Below are positions 1 through 8,189 of a stretch of 15,660 bases of DNA, in pieces. The position numbers and the translations under genes are program-made. Positions within the stretch are counted from its first letter, which is position 1; every line of letters begins with the position of its first letter. Below the pieces are notes generated by a model. It searched no databases and was not told where the DNA came from. It saw only the letters and a program-made list of their open reading frames with translations. Origin of the DNA: Oscillospiraceae bacterium (GTDB lineage Bacteria > Bacillota > Clostridia > Oscillospirales > Ruminococcaceae); assembly GCA_017416665.1 (NCBI GenBank), contig JAFQBO010000255.1, forward strand, positions 1 to 15,660. The letters are read 5' to 3'.

Positions 1-131
1 ATACGCCTCCGATGGGGTATTTCGCCGTCTGCGGACGGCGACGAGTGGCTCTGCCCCTCGACCCCGCAAACTTTTGAAAAAGTTTGATCAAAACTTTTAG
101 TTTTGAACCTGAAGACTTTCTCGACACGCTG
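1..131. repeat. Cluster of short palindromes, possible dispersed extragenic repeat
   Basis: No gene is seen here. The stretch is packed with short perfect inverted repeats: 7-bp arms at 23-29 and 34-40 around a 4-base loop, 4-bp arms at 42-45 and 57-60, 7-bp arms at 68-74 and 79-85, 7-bp arms at 89-95 and 99-105, and 5-bp arms at 122-126 and 130-134. The first 66 bases are much richer in G and C than the rest of the window, which suggests an inserted or repetitive intergenic element rather than ordinary spacer. It lies just before a terminator, so it may be the 3' untranslated end of a + strand gene left of the window. That it is a family of repeats is inference. Confidence 0.4.
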
Positions 132-162
132 TCGGGCTTACTTTAAGTAAGCCCGATTTTTT
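132..162 (+). terminator. Rho-independent terminator of an upstream + strand gene
   Basis: A perfect 10-bp stem (132-141 pairs with 147-156) closes a 5-base loop and is followed directly by six T residues at 157-162. This is the canonical intrinsic terminator layout on the + strand. The gene it serves lies left of the window. Read on the - strand, the stem is not followed by a T run, so it is not an obvious terminator for the convergent helicase gene that ends at 250. Confidence 0.85.
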
Positions 163-249
163 ATGCAAGAAGATTTACCTTTCATCTGTTTTATAGTGAT
201 ACGACAGGTGCGTAACCGCACAGGACAAATAAAAATTCAACTAATGTTA

Positions 250-3090
250 TTATTTCTGCAGTTTCTGTTCAAGTGCATAAAAAGCGGCATTCATTGCTTC
301 TTCACGTGTTTTGTAAACCTCAACACAGAAAACATTATCCAGAGAATATTTCCAGTTTTTATAGTTCTTGTTGAAGTACAGAACTATAAGATGGTCTTTT
401 ATTTTCAGATAGCTGTTATTATTTTTCGACTGTTTCCATTTACGGGTCATAAAATTATTTTTTCGTGACTGCTGGTTTTTATAATCCTGTTCACGACGTT
501 TTGCCGCATCAATATTGCCTTCCATTTTACCTGCACAGATACAATCGACATCAAGCTGACCCCATTCAGGATGTATCATATGATGTACATATCGTATAAT
601 ATGTTTCCCGCACATCTGACAAATTCCGCTCGGACTTCCCAGATCGGTAATACCTGTACATACCCAACCACTTTTCGGAACATCCTTACAGTTCCACAGA
701 TTATCAGTTTCCTTCACATTCATAACCGACGGCTTTTCATCACTTTTCTGTTGCTCCGAAGAACCGGCAGTACATTTTGTTTCGGGAATACACTTCATAT
801 CAACACGCACATAACCATCATTAATGCTGTTATCTGATACAGATTTCTTTTCTTCCGACGGCTTCGGTACATTGTCCTGCTCTGGTGCTGATGACCCGGA
901 TTTATCATCAGATTCAGATGCAATGTCCGGTTTCGGTATCGGTAACACAGGTGCTGCATGCTTTTGTCTGAAATAATCGACAGAAAGAATACGTTCGCTG
1001 CTTAGCTTTTCAAATTTTATTACATAGCTGTTTCCGTTCTGTGAATAGCCTGTTATCTCACCTTTTCCGAAAGCGTGATGGAAAACAACCTCACCCACCT
1101 GCTTTTTTTCTGAATCTCCCAAAGCCTCAGAAACATTTTTTTGACCAGTCATTTTATTCTGAAGTTCCTTTGGTATTTTGCCTACACGGACATAATTTTC
1201 TTCGCCTATTTCACTTAAAAACCTTGACGGAATTTTCTGATTGCTGTTCTGACTGAATCCGCTGTTATCCATCAGAAACAATCTTTTTTCAGCTCTTGTA
1301 ATTGCAACATAACAAAGACGGCGTTCTTCTTCAAGACCTAATTGCTTTCGTTCTTCTATAGTTTTCATTGACGGAAAAATTCCTTCTGACAGTCCTATAA
1401 TAAAAACATTCGGAAATTCAAGTCCCTTTGAAGAATGAATTGTCATAAGCTTTATCATATCATCAGCGTTTTCGCTGTCATCTTCAGACTGAAGTGAAAT
1501 CTGATTTATAAAATCACTCAGACTTACATTTTCACCAAAATTACTTTCATATTCTGATGCAATGCGAATAAACTCCGACATATTGTCAAAACGTTCCAAA
1601 TCACCAAGTTCACGGATATACTTTTCATATCCGCTCACACTGCATATTGTCTGTACGATTTCCGACAATGGTGATTTCTGCATCATCTGACGTACAGAAT
1701 GAACTGCATTCAACAGTTCCGATACTCCGCTTCCTTTAAAATGACTGTCATGGATATTTTCCTCAAGAGTTTTAAAGAGAGACTCACCCTCTTTTCTGAC
1801 AGACTGCAAATACAGAAGTTTAGTTCGTCCGAAACGTCTGCGAGGCGTGTTGACAATACGCTTAAATGACATATCGTCATCAAATGCAACCAATCGAAGA
1901 TATGCCATAATATCCTGTATTTCCATGCGGTGATAGAATTTCACACCACCGAAAATCTCATACGGCAGACCGTTTTCCGTCAGTTTCTTCTCGATAATAC
2001 GGGATAAAAATCCGGATCTGTACAGTATTGCGAAATCCGAGTAATTGCAGTTATGTTTCTTTTTTGTCCTGTTTATCAATTCCACAATTTTATCTGCTTC
2101 ATCGAAATCACTTTTTGTATGATAATGATATACCTTATCACCTGATTTGCTGTTGGTAAAAAGCTCCTTTTCAAGTCGGAATTTATTTTTTTCAATAAGT
2201 GTATTTGCACACTTTAAAATCTGCGGTGTTGAACGATAATTCTGATTTAAAAATACAGTTTTTGTGGGATGATGCACTTTGTCAAAATCCACAAGCAGTT
2301 TAACGTCTGAGCCACGCCACTCATAAATATTCTGATCCGGATCTCCTACAATCATGAGATTTTTATGCTTTTCAGATAAAATATCCATTAACTTCATTTC
2401 TGTAGCAGAGCTGTCCTGAAACTCGTCCACCTGAATATAGTTAAGACGGTTCTGCCATTTTTCCAGTACATCACTGCATCGTTCAAAAATATCAATGGTA
2501 AAATACAGAAGGTCATTGAAGTCCATTGAATAGGTCTGCTTTTGTCTCTGTAAAAAATCCTCAGCAATCCGGTCATCAAGAGTTTCAATTCTCTCAAGAA
2601 TCTGACATTTTTCAGTTGAACACATATTTGCTATATATTTACGATCAACTTTTTTTAATGCAATATGCTTTATTATTTTTTCAAAACTGCCATGATCCAA
2701 CTTCAGTTCATACTTCTGATATATCTCACCGAGAATTGCCTTTTGTTTGGCATTATCAATAATCTGAAATTCTTTTGGGAAAAAAATTTTTTCTATGTCT
2801 TCTCTTAAAACACGTACGCAGAATCCGTGATAAGTACATATAAGTGATGTGTCATATTCCTCACCGATAAGTGTATGTATTCTTCGTTTCATTTCTCCGG
2901 CGGCTTTATTGGTAAAGGTTACACTCAGAATATTGGCAGTATCAATGCCGTAGTCCTTAACCAGATACGCATATCTGCTGACAAGAAGCTTTGTTTTTCC
3001 GCTTCCCGCACCAGCAATAACACGCAGATACCCTTCCGTATGCTGTACCGCCTCAAGTTGTTTTTCATTCAGGGAAAATAAGTAGCTCAT
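250..3090 (-). CDS. UvrD/PcrA-type superfamily 1 DNA helicase with C-terminal Cys/His-cluster extension
   Basis: An ATP-dependent 3'-5' DNA helicase of the UvrD/Rep/PcrA family, 946 residues, expected to be cytoplasmic and to act in repair or replication. Visible motifs in order: Q-motif glutamine near residue 11, Walker A GAGSGKT (27-33), Walker B VDEFQD, GDPDQNIYEWRGSD (motif III), NYRS (motif IV), TIHSSKGLEFPNVF (motif V) and CYVAITRAEKRL (motif VI). Residues about 662-705 contain the VFHHAFGKG pattern of the PcrA C-terminal Tudor-like domain. PcrA usually stops near 720-750 residues. Here a polar, Ser/Lys/Glu/Pro-rich linker (about 706-800) leads to an extra domain with C824, C827, H836, H837, H840, C850 and C852, suggestive of metal binding, then a basic Trp/Lys-rich tail. 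The ATG has a modest AGGA at 3101-3104. It appears monocistronic. It could be the housekeeping PcrA or a second, accessory paralogue; the extension favours the latter. Confidence 0.93.
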   Translation of the reverse strand: MSYLFSLNEKQLEAVQHTEGYLRVIAGAGSGKTKLLVSRYAYLVKDYGIDTANILSVTFTNKAAGEMKRRIHTLIGEEYDTSLICTYHGFCVRVLREDIEKIFFPKEFQIIDNAKQKAILGEIYQKYELKLDHGSFEKIIKHIALKKVDRKYIANMCSTEKCQILERIETLDDRIAEDFLQRQKQTYSMDFNDLLYFTIDIFERCSDVLEKWQNRLNYIQVDEFQDSSATEMKLMDILSEKHKNLMIVGDPDQNIYEWRGSDVKLLVDFDKVHHPTKTVFLNQNYRSTPQILKCANTLIEKNKFRLEKELFTNSKSGDKVYHYHTKSDFDEADKIVELINRTKKKHNCNYSDFAILYRSGFLSRIIEKKLTENGLPYEIFGGVKFYHRMEIQDIMAYLRLVAFDDDMSFKRIVNTPRRRFGRTKLLYLQSVRKEGESLFKTLEENIHDSHFKGSGVSELLNAVHSVRQMMQKSPLSEIVQTICSVSGYEKYIRELGDLERFDNMSEFIRIASEYESNFGENVSLSDFINQISLQSEDDSENADDMIKLMTIHSSKGLEFPNVFIIGLSEGIFPSMKTIEERKQLGLEEERRLCYVAITRAEKRLFLMDNSGFSQNSNQKIPSRFLSEIGEENYVRVGKIPKELQNKMTGQKNVSEALGDSEKKQVGEVVFHHAFGKGEITGYSQNGNSYVIKFEKLSSERILSVDYFRQKHAAPVLPIPKPDIASESDDKSGSSAPEQDNVPKPSEEKKSVSDNSINDGYVRVDMKCIPETKCTAGSSEQQKSDEKPSVMNVKETDNLWNCKDVPKSGWVCTGITDLGSPSGICQMCGKHIIRYVHHMIHPEWGQLDVDCICAGKMEGNIDAAKRREQDYKNQQSRKNNFMTRKWKQSKNNNSYLKIKDHLIVLYFNKNYKNWKYSLDNVFCVEVYKTREEAMNAAFYALEQKLQK

Positions 3091-3108
3091 GAATACACCG
3101 TCCTGACT

Positions 3109-3148
3109 TTAAGGCAATACCACATAGTCTTGTAGGGTATTGCCTTAA
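3109..3148 (-). promoter_or_regulatory. Long inverted repeat in the helicase mRNA leader
   Basis: Perfect 13-bp arms at 3109-3121 and 3136-3148 flank a 14-base spacer. The structure lies between the predicted helicase promoter (3179-3208) and its start codon (3090), so it would form a hairpin in the leader RNA. There is no T run after it on either strand, so it does not look like a terminator. It could be an operator for a dimeric regulator, an mRNA-stabilising 5' hairpin, or the remnant of a small mobile repeat. Confidence 0.6.
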
Positions 3149-3178
3149 GAAGATTTTCTGTAAATTGTTTTTCACTAT

Positions 3179-3208
3179 ATTATAACATATACGGTGTACT
3201 AAAAACAA
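3179..3208 (-). promoter_or_regulatory. Promoter of the helicase gene (extended -10)
   Basis: Read on the - strand, there is a perfect TATAAT -10 at 3179-3184 preceded by an extended TGT at 3185-3187, and a weak TTGTTT -35 at 3203-3208 with 18-bp spacing. Transcription would start near 3172 and give a leader of about 80 nt that includes the inverted repeat at 3109-3148. Confidence 0.6.
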
Positions 3209-3287
3209 TACATCTGTAATTTATTTTCAGATAAATCCAAATCTCATGTAAGTCCGAATCCAGTTAATCCAAAAAATTGATAAACAT

Positions 3288-3311
3288 ATATAATTTATTA
3301 TTAAATTATAT
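3288..3311 (-). terminator. AT-only hairpin after rbsK, weak terminator candidate
   Basis: Perfect 10-bp arms at 3288-3297 and 3302-3311 with a 4-base loop lie 7 nt past the rbsK stop on the - strand. The stem contains only A and T, and the nearest T run on the - strand (3271-3276) begins about 11 nt further on, so it is not a classic intrinsic terminator. No better terminator for the rbs operon is seen before the helicase promoter. Confidence 0.3.
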
Positions 3312-3317
3312 CAGAGA

Positions 3318-4205
3318 TTATTTCTTCAGTGCTTCTTCAACTTCATTTCTATAAGGAATCGACTGTACTGCACCATGTCGTGTCACAGCGATTGACGATG
3401 CTTTTGCACTCATTTTCAGAATATCCGGAACAGCCATACCACTCATAATTCCGGCAAGAAAGTAACCTGTAAAGGTATCACCTGCCGCTGTTGTATCCAC
3501 TGCCTGAACTTTAAAAATCGGCTGTTCAAAGCGTTCGTTCTTGTGTGCATATACAGCACCATCCTTACCGAGAGTCAGAACAATTCTCGCCTCTGGATAA
3601 AGTTCCTGTAATTTATCAAGAATGTCATTCGGTTCTGTCTCACCTGTAATCTGTCCGCCTTCGATTTCATTAAGCAGAAAAATGCTGATTTTGGTCAGAT
3701 CACACGCATTAAGTTTGTCATCAAAAGGCGATGGATTAAGTGCAATCTGCATTCCCTTTTCGTATGCTTTATCAATAATATACGGCAGAAGATTTACTTC
3801 ATTCTGTAAAAGCAATATATCATCCTTTTCAAAATGAGACAGCACTTCATCAACAAATTCTTCGGTAAGACACTGATTTGCACCGCCATACAGCAAAATG
3901 CAGTTCTGTGCATTTTTGTCCACCTGAATTACCGTATGTCCTGTTTTTTCATCAATTGTACGGATATAGTCCGAATTTACACCATATTCCCTGCACGCCT
4001 CAAGGAACATTTTTCCGTCCTCACCAATCATGCCACTGTGATAAACCTCTCCGCCTGCCTTGGCAAGTGCCATTGACTGATTGATGCCCTTGCCGCCAAG
4101 AAAAACGTTCATGCCACCTGTTGTGAGAGTTTCGCCCGGCTGTACAATATGGTCAACACTATATACATGATCTATATTCATAGAACCTATTGTCAGAGCT
4201 TTCAT
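3318..4205 (-). CDS. rbsK: Ribokinase
   Basis: Phosphorylates D-ribose with ATP to ribose 5-phosphate, feeding the pentose phosphate and nucleotide pathways in the cytoplasm. The protein has 295 residues, close to the usual 300. PfkB-family signatures are clear: substrate-binding N10-x-D12 near the start, GGKGIN at 37-42, and the C-terminal anion-hole motif DTTAAGD at 237-243, in which D243 is the expected catalytic base. The ATG is preceded by a strong AAGGAGG (about 4213-4219, 7-8 nt spacing). It is the last gene of the rbs operon, 75 nt downstream of rbsB. A terminator-like hairpin in that gap probably makes it less expressed than the transporter genes. Other PfkB kinases share these motifs; the ribose assignment rests on the intact rbsDACBK context. 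Confidence 0.93.
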   Translation of the reverse strand: MKALTIGSMNIDHVYSVDHIVQPGETLTTGGMNVFLGGKGINQSMALAKAGGEVYHSGMIGEDGKMFLEACREYGVNSDYIRTIDEKTGHTVIQVDKNAQNCILLYGGANQCLTEEFVDEVLSHFEKDDILLLQNEVNLLPYIIDKAYEKGMQIALNPSPFDDKLNACDLTKISIFLLNEIEGGQITGETEPNDILDKLQELYPEARIVLTLGKDGAVYAHKNERFEQPIFKVQAVDTTAAGDTFTGYFLAGIMSGMAVPDILKMSAKASSIAVTRHGAVQSIPYRNEVEEALKK

Positions 4206-4222
4206 TGTAACTTCCTCCTTTG

Positions 4223-4257
4223 AAAAATGTCCTGTCCCGCAAAAGCAGAACAGGACA
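4223..4257 (-). terminator. Intercistronic attenuator hairpin between rbsB and rbsK
   Basis: On the - strand a 13-bp stem (4245-4257 pairs with 4228-4240, including two G-U wobbles) closes a UUUU loop and is followed by five U residues at 4227-4223. This has the structure of an intrinsic terminator, but it sits inside the operon, only a few bases before the rbsK ribosome site. The likely role is partial termination, or protection of the upstream rbsB mRNA 3' end, giving excess binding protein over kinase. Confidence 0.75.
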
Positions 4258-4280
4258 ATATGAATAAATCTTATTAAATT

Positions 4281-5222
4281 TTATCCTGCATTTTCAGCTG
4301 TGATAAGTGTTACTTCAACAGGAATTGATTTTTCAACAGTTTCACCGTTGATAAGTCTGATGGCTGTATCAACAGCAGTTGCACCGATAAGATCAGGCTG
4401 TTGTGCAATAGTAGCACCCATTCTGCCGTCCTTGATTGATGCAATGGCATCATCTGTTGCGTCAAATCCAACTACGAGAATATCCTTACGTGATGCCGCA
4501 ATAGCCTCCATAGCACCAAGTGCCATTTCGTCATTTGCCGCAAATACTGCCTTGATGTCACCATTTGCCTGAAGCATATTTTCCATAACAGTCATACCCT
4601 TTGTTCTGTCAAAATCAGCAGGCTGGCTTGCAACTACTTCAAGACTCGCATCTGCAATATTATGGAAACCTGTTCCTCTGTCTATAGCCGCCGATGCTCC
4701 GCTTGTACCCTGGAGTTCGGCAACCTTAGCACCCTCTCCTATCTGGTCAACGATAAACTGTGTTGCCAGCTCTGCACCCAGAACGTTGTCTGATGCAATC
4801 TGACAGTCAATTTCAACGCCGTTTACAACTCGGTCTGCTGAAATAACCTTTACGCCCTTGTTGACAGCTGTCTGAACTACAGAAGAAACTGTATCCGAGT
4901 CAACAGGATTTACAATAAGAACACTTACATTTTTAGCAATAAGGTCTTCAATGTCACTCACCTGTTTTGCCGCATCATCACCTGCATCAACTACAACAAG
5001 CTGAACACCTGCCTTATCTGCCGCAGCCTTTGCACCTTCAACAAGAGTTACAAAGAACGGATTGTTCTGTGTTGATACTGAAAGACCGATTGAACCGTTG
5101 CCCTTGTAATCACTGCCATTGCCGTTATCTTCACCATCAATGGTAATCAGTGAACATCCGCAAAGACATGATAATGTTAAAACGCTTATTAAAAGTATAA
5201 AAAATTTTTTGATAGATTTCAT
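4281..5222 (-). CDS. rbsB: Ribose ABC transporter substrate-binding lipoprotein
   Basis: Extracellular, membrane-anchored sugar-binding protein that delivers D-ribose to the RbsAC transporter. It has 313 residues. The N-terminus is a lipoprotein signal: KSIKK, a hydrophobic stretch (7-20) and a lipobox-like LCGC with C23 as the likely acylated cysteine, as expected for a Gram-positive cell. A short Gly/Asn/Asp-rich tether follows, then a periplasmic-binding-protein type I fold beginning IGLSVSTQNNPFF and including VIVDA-like, IASDN, AANDEMALGA and VGFDATDDA segments typical of the ribose/galactose-binding family. A clean AGGAGG lies at 5229-5234, 6-7 nt before the ATG. It sits 26 nt after rbsC and before the attenuator hairpin, which fits high expression of the binding component. 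Close relatives bind other monosaccharides; ribose is inferred from the operon. Confidence 0.93.
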   Translation of the reverse strand: MKSIKKFFILLISVLTLSCLCGCSLITIDGEDNGNGSDYKGNGSIGLSVSTQNNPFFVTLVEGAKAAADKAGVQLVVVDAGDDAAKQVSDIEDLIAKNVSVLIVNPVDSDTVSSVVQTAVNKGVKVISADRVVNGVEIDCQIASDNVLGAELATQFIVDQIGEGAKVAELQGTSGASAAIDRGTGFHNIADASLEVVASQPADFDRTKGMTVMENMLQANGDIKAVFAANDEMALGAMEAIAASRKDILVVGFDATDDAIASIKDGRMGATIAQQPDLIGATAVDTAIRLINGETVEKSIPVEVTLITAENAG

Positions 5223-5248
5223 GTAATTACCTCCTGTGCAAACGTAAA

Positions 5249-6229
5249 TTATCTCTTTCTGTCTGAAAGTACCGCAACAAGAATTACAACAGCCTTGATA
5301 ACGTCCTGATAGTATGTGGAAACTTCAAGGAGGTTCATACCATTGTTAAGTACTGCAATGATAAGAACACCTGCGATAGTACCTGTAATCTTACCACGAC
5401 CACCGCTCATTGAAGTACCGCCGAGTGCAACAGCCGCAATAGCATCAAGCTCGTAACCTTCACCGAGAGTTGGCTGGGCAGAATCAAGACGTGAAATGAG
5501 AATAAGACCTGTAAGGGCTGACATAAAGCCTGAGATAGCATATACGATAATCTTTGTCTTTGTAATGTTTACACCTACAAGCTTTGCACATTTTGCATTG
5601 CTTCCTGTTGCGTAAACCTTACGTCCGAATGTAGTCTTGTTAAGTACAAAGAAGAATACTGCCAGTGCAAAAATAAGCAAAATTGCAGGAATAGGAACGT
5701 TTATGAAGTTACCCTTACCAACAAGCTTGAATGCAAACTGATTGCCACTGCTTTCGATGCTCTTGGCAATATTTGAAATTGGTTTACCGTCTGTAAGAAT
5801 GAGTGCAAGACCTCTGTAGGCAGTCATTGTGATAAGAGTTGCGATAAACGGCTGGAGTCTGCCCTTGGTTACCAAAAGTCCGCTGACAACGCCCAAGAAT
5901 GTACCTGCAACCAGTGAAATAAGCATTGCAAGAATTGCAGGGCATCCGCTCATAATAAGCTTTGCACAGATAACCGCACTCAGTGCAAGAGTTGAACCTA
6001 CTGAAAGGTCAATACCGTCTGAAAGAATAACACAAGTCATACCGAATGCGATAAGACCATTGAATGTTGCCTGACGAAGCAGATTCAGGAAGTTTCCTGC
6101 TGTTCTGAATTCAGGACTTATAACGCTTATGACAACAACAAGGAACACCAGTGCAATAAATGCACCGTATTCGCCTATGTACGAAGTCCAGCTTTTTTTG
6201 TTGAGTGTATTAGTTGATGTATTTCCCAT
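5249..6229 (-). CDS. rbsC: Ribose ABC transporter permease
   Basis: Integral membrane subunit that forms the ribose channel, working with RbsA and receiving sugar from RbsB. It has 326 residues, normal for the family. After a short cytoplasmic N-terminus, the sequence is mostly hydrophobic, with roughly eight to ten membrane segments beginning about residues 17-38. Family hallmarks are GMTCVILSDGIDLSVGS near the third segment, GRKVYATGSNAKCAKLVGV in the cytoplasmic loop, and ALGGTSMSGGRGK (about 268-280), the contact region for the ATPase. Its ATG shares one A with the rbsA stop codon at 6229, so translation is coupled, and AGGAGG lies just upstream inside rbsA. No anomaly is seen. Confidence 0.94.
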   Translation of the reverse strand: MGNTSTNTLNKKSWTSYIGEYGAFIALVFLVVVISVISPEFRTAGNFLNLLRQATFNGLIAFGMTCVILSDGIDLSVGSTLALSAVICAKLIMSGCPAILAMLISLVAGTFLGVVSGLLVTKGRLQPFIATLITMTAYRGLALILTDGKPISNIAKSIESSGNQFAFKLVGKGNFINVPIPAILLIFALAVFFFVLNKTTFGRKVYATGSNAKCAKLVGVNITKTKIIVYAISGFMSALTGLILISRLDSAQPTLGEGYELDAIAAVALGGTSMSGGRGKITGTIAGVLIIAVLNNGMNLLEVSTYYQDVIKAVVILVAVLSDRKR

Positions 6230-7716
6230 TATAAAGTACCTCCTGTTGCAAGTGTCATAACCTTTTCCTGATCAGCATCAGCAGCGTCCACAATACCTGT
6301 AACCTTACCCTCATGAACAACCATAATTCTGTCGCTCATACCGAGAACTTCAGGAAGCTCTGAGGATACAAGAATAATCGCTACGCCCTTTGCCGCCAGA
6401 TCATTGATTACGCTGTAAATCTCCTTTTTCGCACCAATATCAACACCTCTTGTCGGTTCGTCAAGGATCAGAATTTTCGGATCTGTATAAACCCACTTTG
6501 CAAATACAACCTTCTGCTGATTACCGCCGGAAAGATTTGTACATTCATGCTGCGGTCCAAAACATTTGATTCGGAATTCTTCAATACCCTTCTTTACGAT
6601 TTCCTTAACCTTGGCACCTTTGACAACACCCTTATCGGAAACCTTGTCAAGATTTGCAAGAACTATATTATCCGAAATACTCTTGTCAAGGAGAAGACCT
6701 TCGGTTTTTCTGTCTTCGGTAATAAAACCGATGCCCGCCTCAATCGCATCCTTGGCACATTTTATTTTCATTTCCTGTCCTTCAATAAAAACACTTCCGC
6801 TGTCATAAGGAAGATTACCGAAAATCGCCTGCATAATCTCAGTTCTGCCTGCACCCATAAGACCGGATACACCGAGAACCTCTCCTGCCTTTACGCTGAA
6901 ACTTACATCATTGAATTTCTTTTCCTTTGTAAGTCCTTCAACACGGATTATCTCCTTACCGATTTCAACATTTTCACGTTTCGGATATCTTTCACCGATT
7001 TCTCTGCCTATCATCATACGGACAATATCGTCCATGTCAATATCACAGATATTTTTCGTATCTACATATGTACCATCACGAAGAATAGTAATTCTGTCGC
7101 ACAGTTCAAAAATTTCTTCCATTCTGTGAGAGATGTAAACTATTGAAACACCCTTTTCACGCAGACTCTTGATAAGCTTGAAAAGACCCTCTGTTTCACT
7201 CTGGGTAAGTGCCGCTGTCGGTTCATCCATGATTAAAACCTTTGCATCTACCATCAGTGCCTTACAGATTTCAACCATCTGCTGCTGACCTACCGACAAA
7301 TCAGACATAACAGCATTAATCGGAATATTAACACCCATTTTGTCCATAACTTCCTGAGCTTTCTGTCTCATAGCCTTCTTGTCACAGATACCGAAGCTCT
7401 TTGTTATTTCCTTACCCATAAACAGATTTTCTTCAACTGTCAGGTCAAAAAGAACATTCAGTTCCTGATAAATAAATACAATTCCCGCTTTTTCCGCTTC
7501 CTGTGGTGACTTGTATACAACTTCGTTTCCATCTACCAGGACAGTACCTGCATCTCTTGTATAAACACCTGTAAGAATTTTCATTAAAGTGGATTTTCCT
7601 GCACCATTTTCGCCCATAAGTGCATGAACTTCTCCATCCTTCAGAAGAAAACCTGCCTCTTTCAGCACCTGATTCGTACCAAAGGATTTGTTAATACCTT
7701 TCATTTCAATATTCAT
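6229..7716 (-). CDS. rbsA: Ribose ABC transporter ATP-binding protein (tandem ATPase)
   Basis: Cytoplasmic energy-coupling subunit of the ribose importer, 495 residues, with two fused nucleotide-binding domains. Domain 1 has Walker A GENGAGKST (35-43), signature LSVGQQQ and Walker B LIMDEPTAALT. Domain 2 has the degenerate Walker A GLMGAGRTE, in which Arg replaces the usual Lys. It also has signature LSGGNQQKV and Walker B LILDEPTRGVDIGAK. An Arg in the second P-loop is the normal state for the RbsA/MglA/XylG class, not a defect. It lies 18 nt after rbsD with a GGAG/GAGGTG ribosome site, and ends overlapping the rbsC start by one base. MglA and XylG look similar; the flanking rbsD and rbsK make ribose the best call. 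Confidence 0.94.
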   Translation of the reverse strand: MNIEMKGINKSFGTNQVLKEAGFLLKDGEVHALMGENGAGKSTLMKILTGVYTRDAGTVLVDGNEVVYKSPQEAEKAGIVFIYQELNVLFDLTVEENLFMGKEITKSFGICDKKAMRQKAQEVMDKMGVNIPINAVMSDLSVGQQQMVEICKALMVDAKVLIMDEPTAALTQSETEGLFKLIKSLREKGVSIVYISHRMEEIFELCDRITILRDGTYVDTKNICDIDMDDIVRMMIGREIGERYPKRENVEIGKEIIRVEGLTKEKKFNDVSFSVKAGEVLGVSGLMGAGRTEIMQAIFGNLPYDSGSVFIEGQEMKIKCAKDAIEAGIGFITEDRKTEGLLLDKSISDNIVLANLDKVSDKGVVKGAKVKEIVKKGIEEFRIKCFGPQHECTNLSGGNQQKVVFAKWVYTDPKILILDEPTRGVDIGAKKEIYSVINDLAAKGVAIILVSSELPEVLGMSDRIMVVHEGKVTGIVDAADADQEKVMTLATGGTL

Positions 7717-7734
7717 ATTTTCACCTCTCCTTAC

Positions 7735-8139
7735 CTATGAAAATATACAGCCTGCCTGTAAAATTATATTGGCATACGGAGTTGTTTCGCCCGTCCGTAT
7801 AACAGCCTTACAATTTTTCGTCTGTTCTTTGAGCTGAGTGTGACTCACAAATTCGATTTCGATTTTCTGTCCGTCAAACAGTTCTTCAACTGCTTTTAAA
7901 ACGTCCGGATTTTTTTCTTTGATTTCTTCTGCAAGAATTATTTTTTCAATTTTCATGTCATCTGCTACGACTTCAAGAGTCTGCATAAATGTCGGTATGC
8001 CAAATGCAAGTGCAAGGTCAATGCGTTCGGTTTCATCCGGAATGGGAAGTCCGCAGTCACCTATTGCAATACAGTCGGTATGTCCGAGATATGACAAAAC
8101 TCTTGAAATTTCACTGTTTAATATTCCGTTTCTTTTCAC
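7735..8139 (-). CDS. rbsD: D-ribose pyranase
   Basis: Interconverts the pyranose and furanose forms of D-ribose so that the imported sugar suits ribokinase. With the start chosen here the protein has 134 residues, as usual for RbsD. The start is GTG at 8137-8139: a perfect AGGAGG lies at 8149-8154 with 9-nt spacing, and the protein then begins [10 protein letters not shown] like known RbsD proteins. This places the catalytic His at position 20 (GHTD) and the conserved Asp at 28. A frame-open GTG at 8173-8175 would add 12 residues but has no ribosome site. The C-terminus [18 protein letters not shown] is the family signature. It is the first gene of the operon, about 44 nt after the predicted transcription start. 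Confidence 0.95.
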   Translation of the reverse strand: MKRNGILNSEISRVLSYLGHTDCIAIGDCGLPIPDETERIDLALAFGIPTFMQTLEVVADDMKIEKIILAEEIKEKNPDVLKAVEELFDGQKIEIEFVSHTQLKEQTKNCKAVIRTGETTPYANIILQAGCIFS

Positions 8140-8189
8140 GTCCTTTAACCTCCTCTTATTGTAGATTTTTGTCACAATTTATTATAACC

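Noticed and set aside
208..221. Small hairpin (5-bp arms) downstream of the helicase stop, considered as its terminator
   Set aside because: It has no T run on either side and is too short; no convincing terminator for the helicase was found.
163..468. A 101-codon + strand open frame just after the left terminator
   Set aside because: It mostly overlaps the helicase 3' end in antisense, lacks a ribosome site, and its product is Phe/Ile-rich without family resemblance.
5223..5248. CcpA catabolite-repression site upstream of rbsB
   Set aside because: The partial match around the CAAACG sequence breaks the consensus at several positions and lies inside the operon at a ribosome site.
6850..6900. 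Defective second P-loop (Arg for Lys) in RbsA
   Set aside because: This substitution is normal in the second ATPase domain of the RbsA/MglA class.
6547..7146. A 199-codon open frame on the + strand
   Set aside because: It is fully antisense to rbsA, has no ribosome site and a low-complexity Phe/Asn/Ile-rich product; it is a shadow of the real gene.
8137..8175. An upstream GTG start for rbsD at 8175
   Set aside because: No ribosome site precedes it, and the family N-terminus and catalytic His20 register fit the GTG at 8139, which has AGGAGG.
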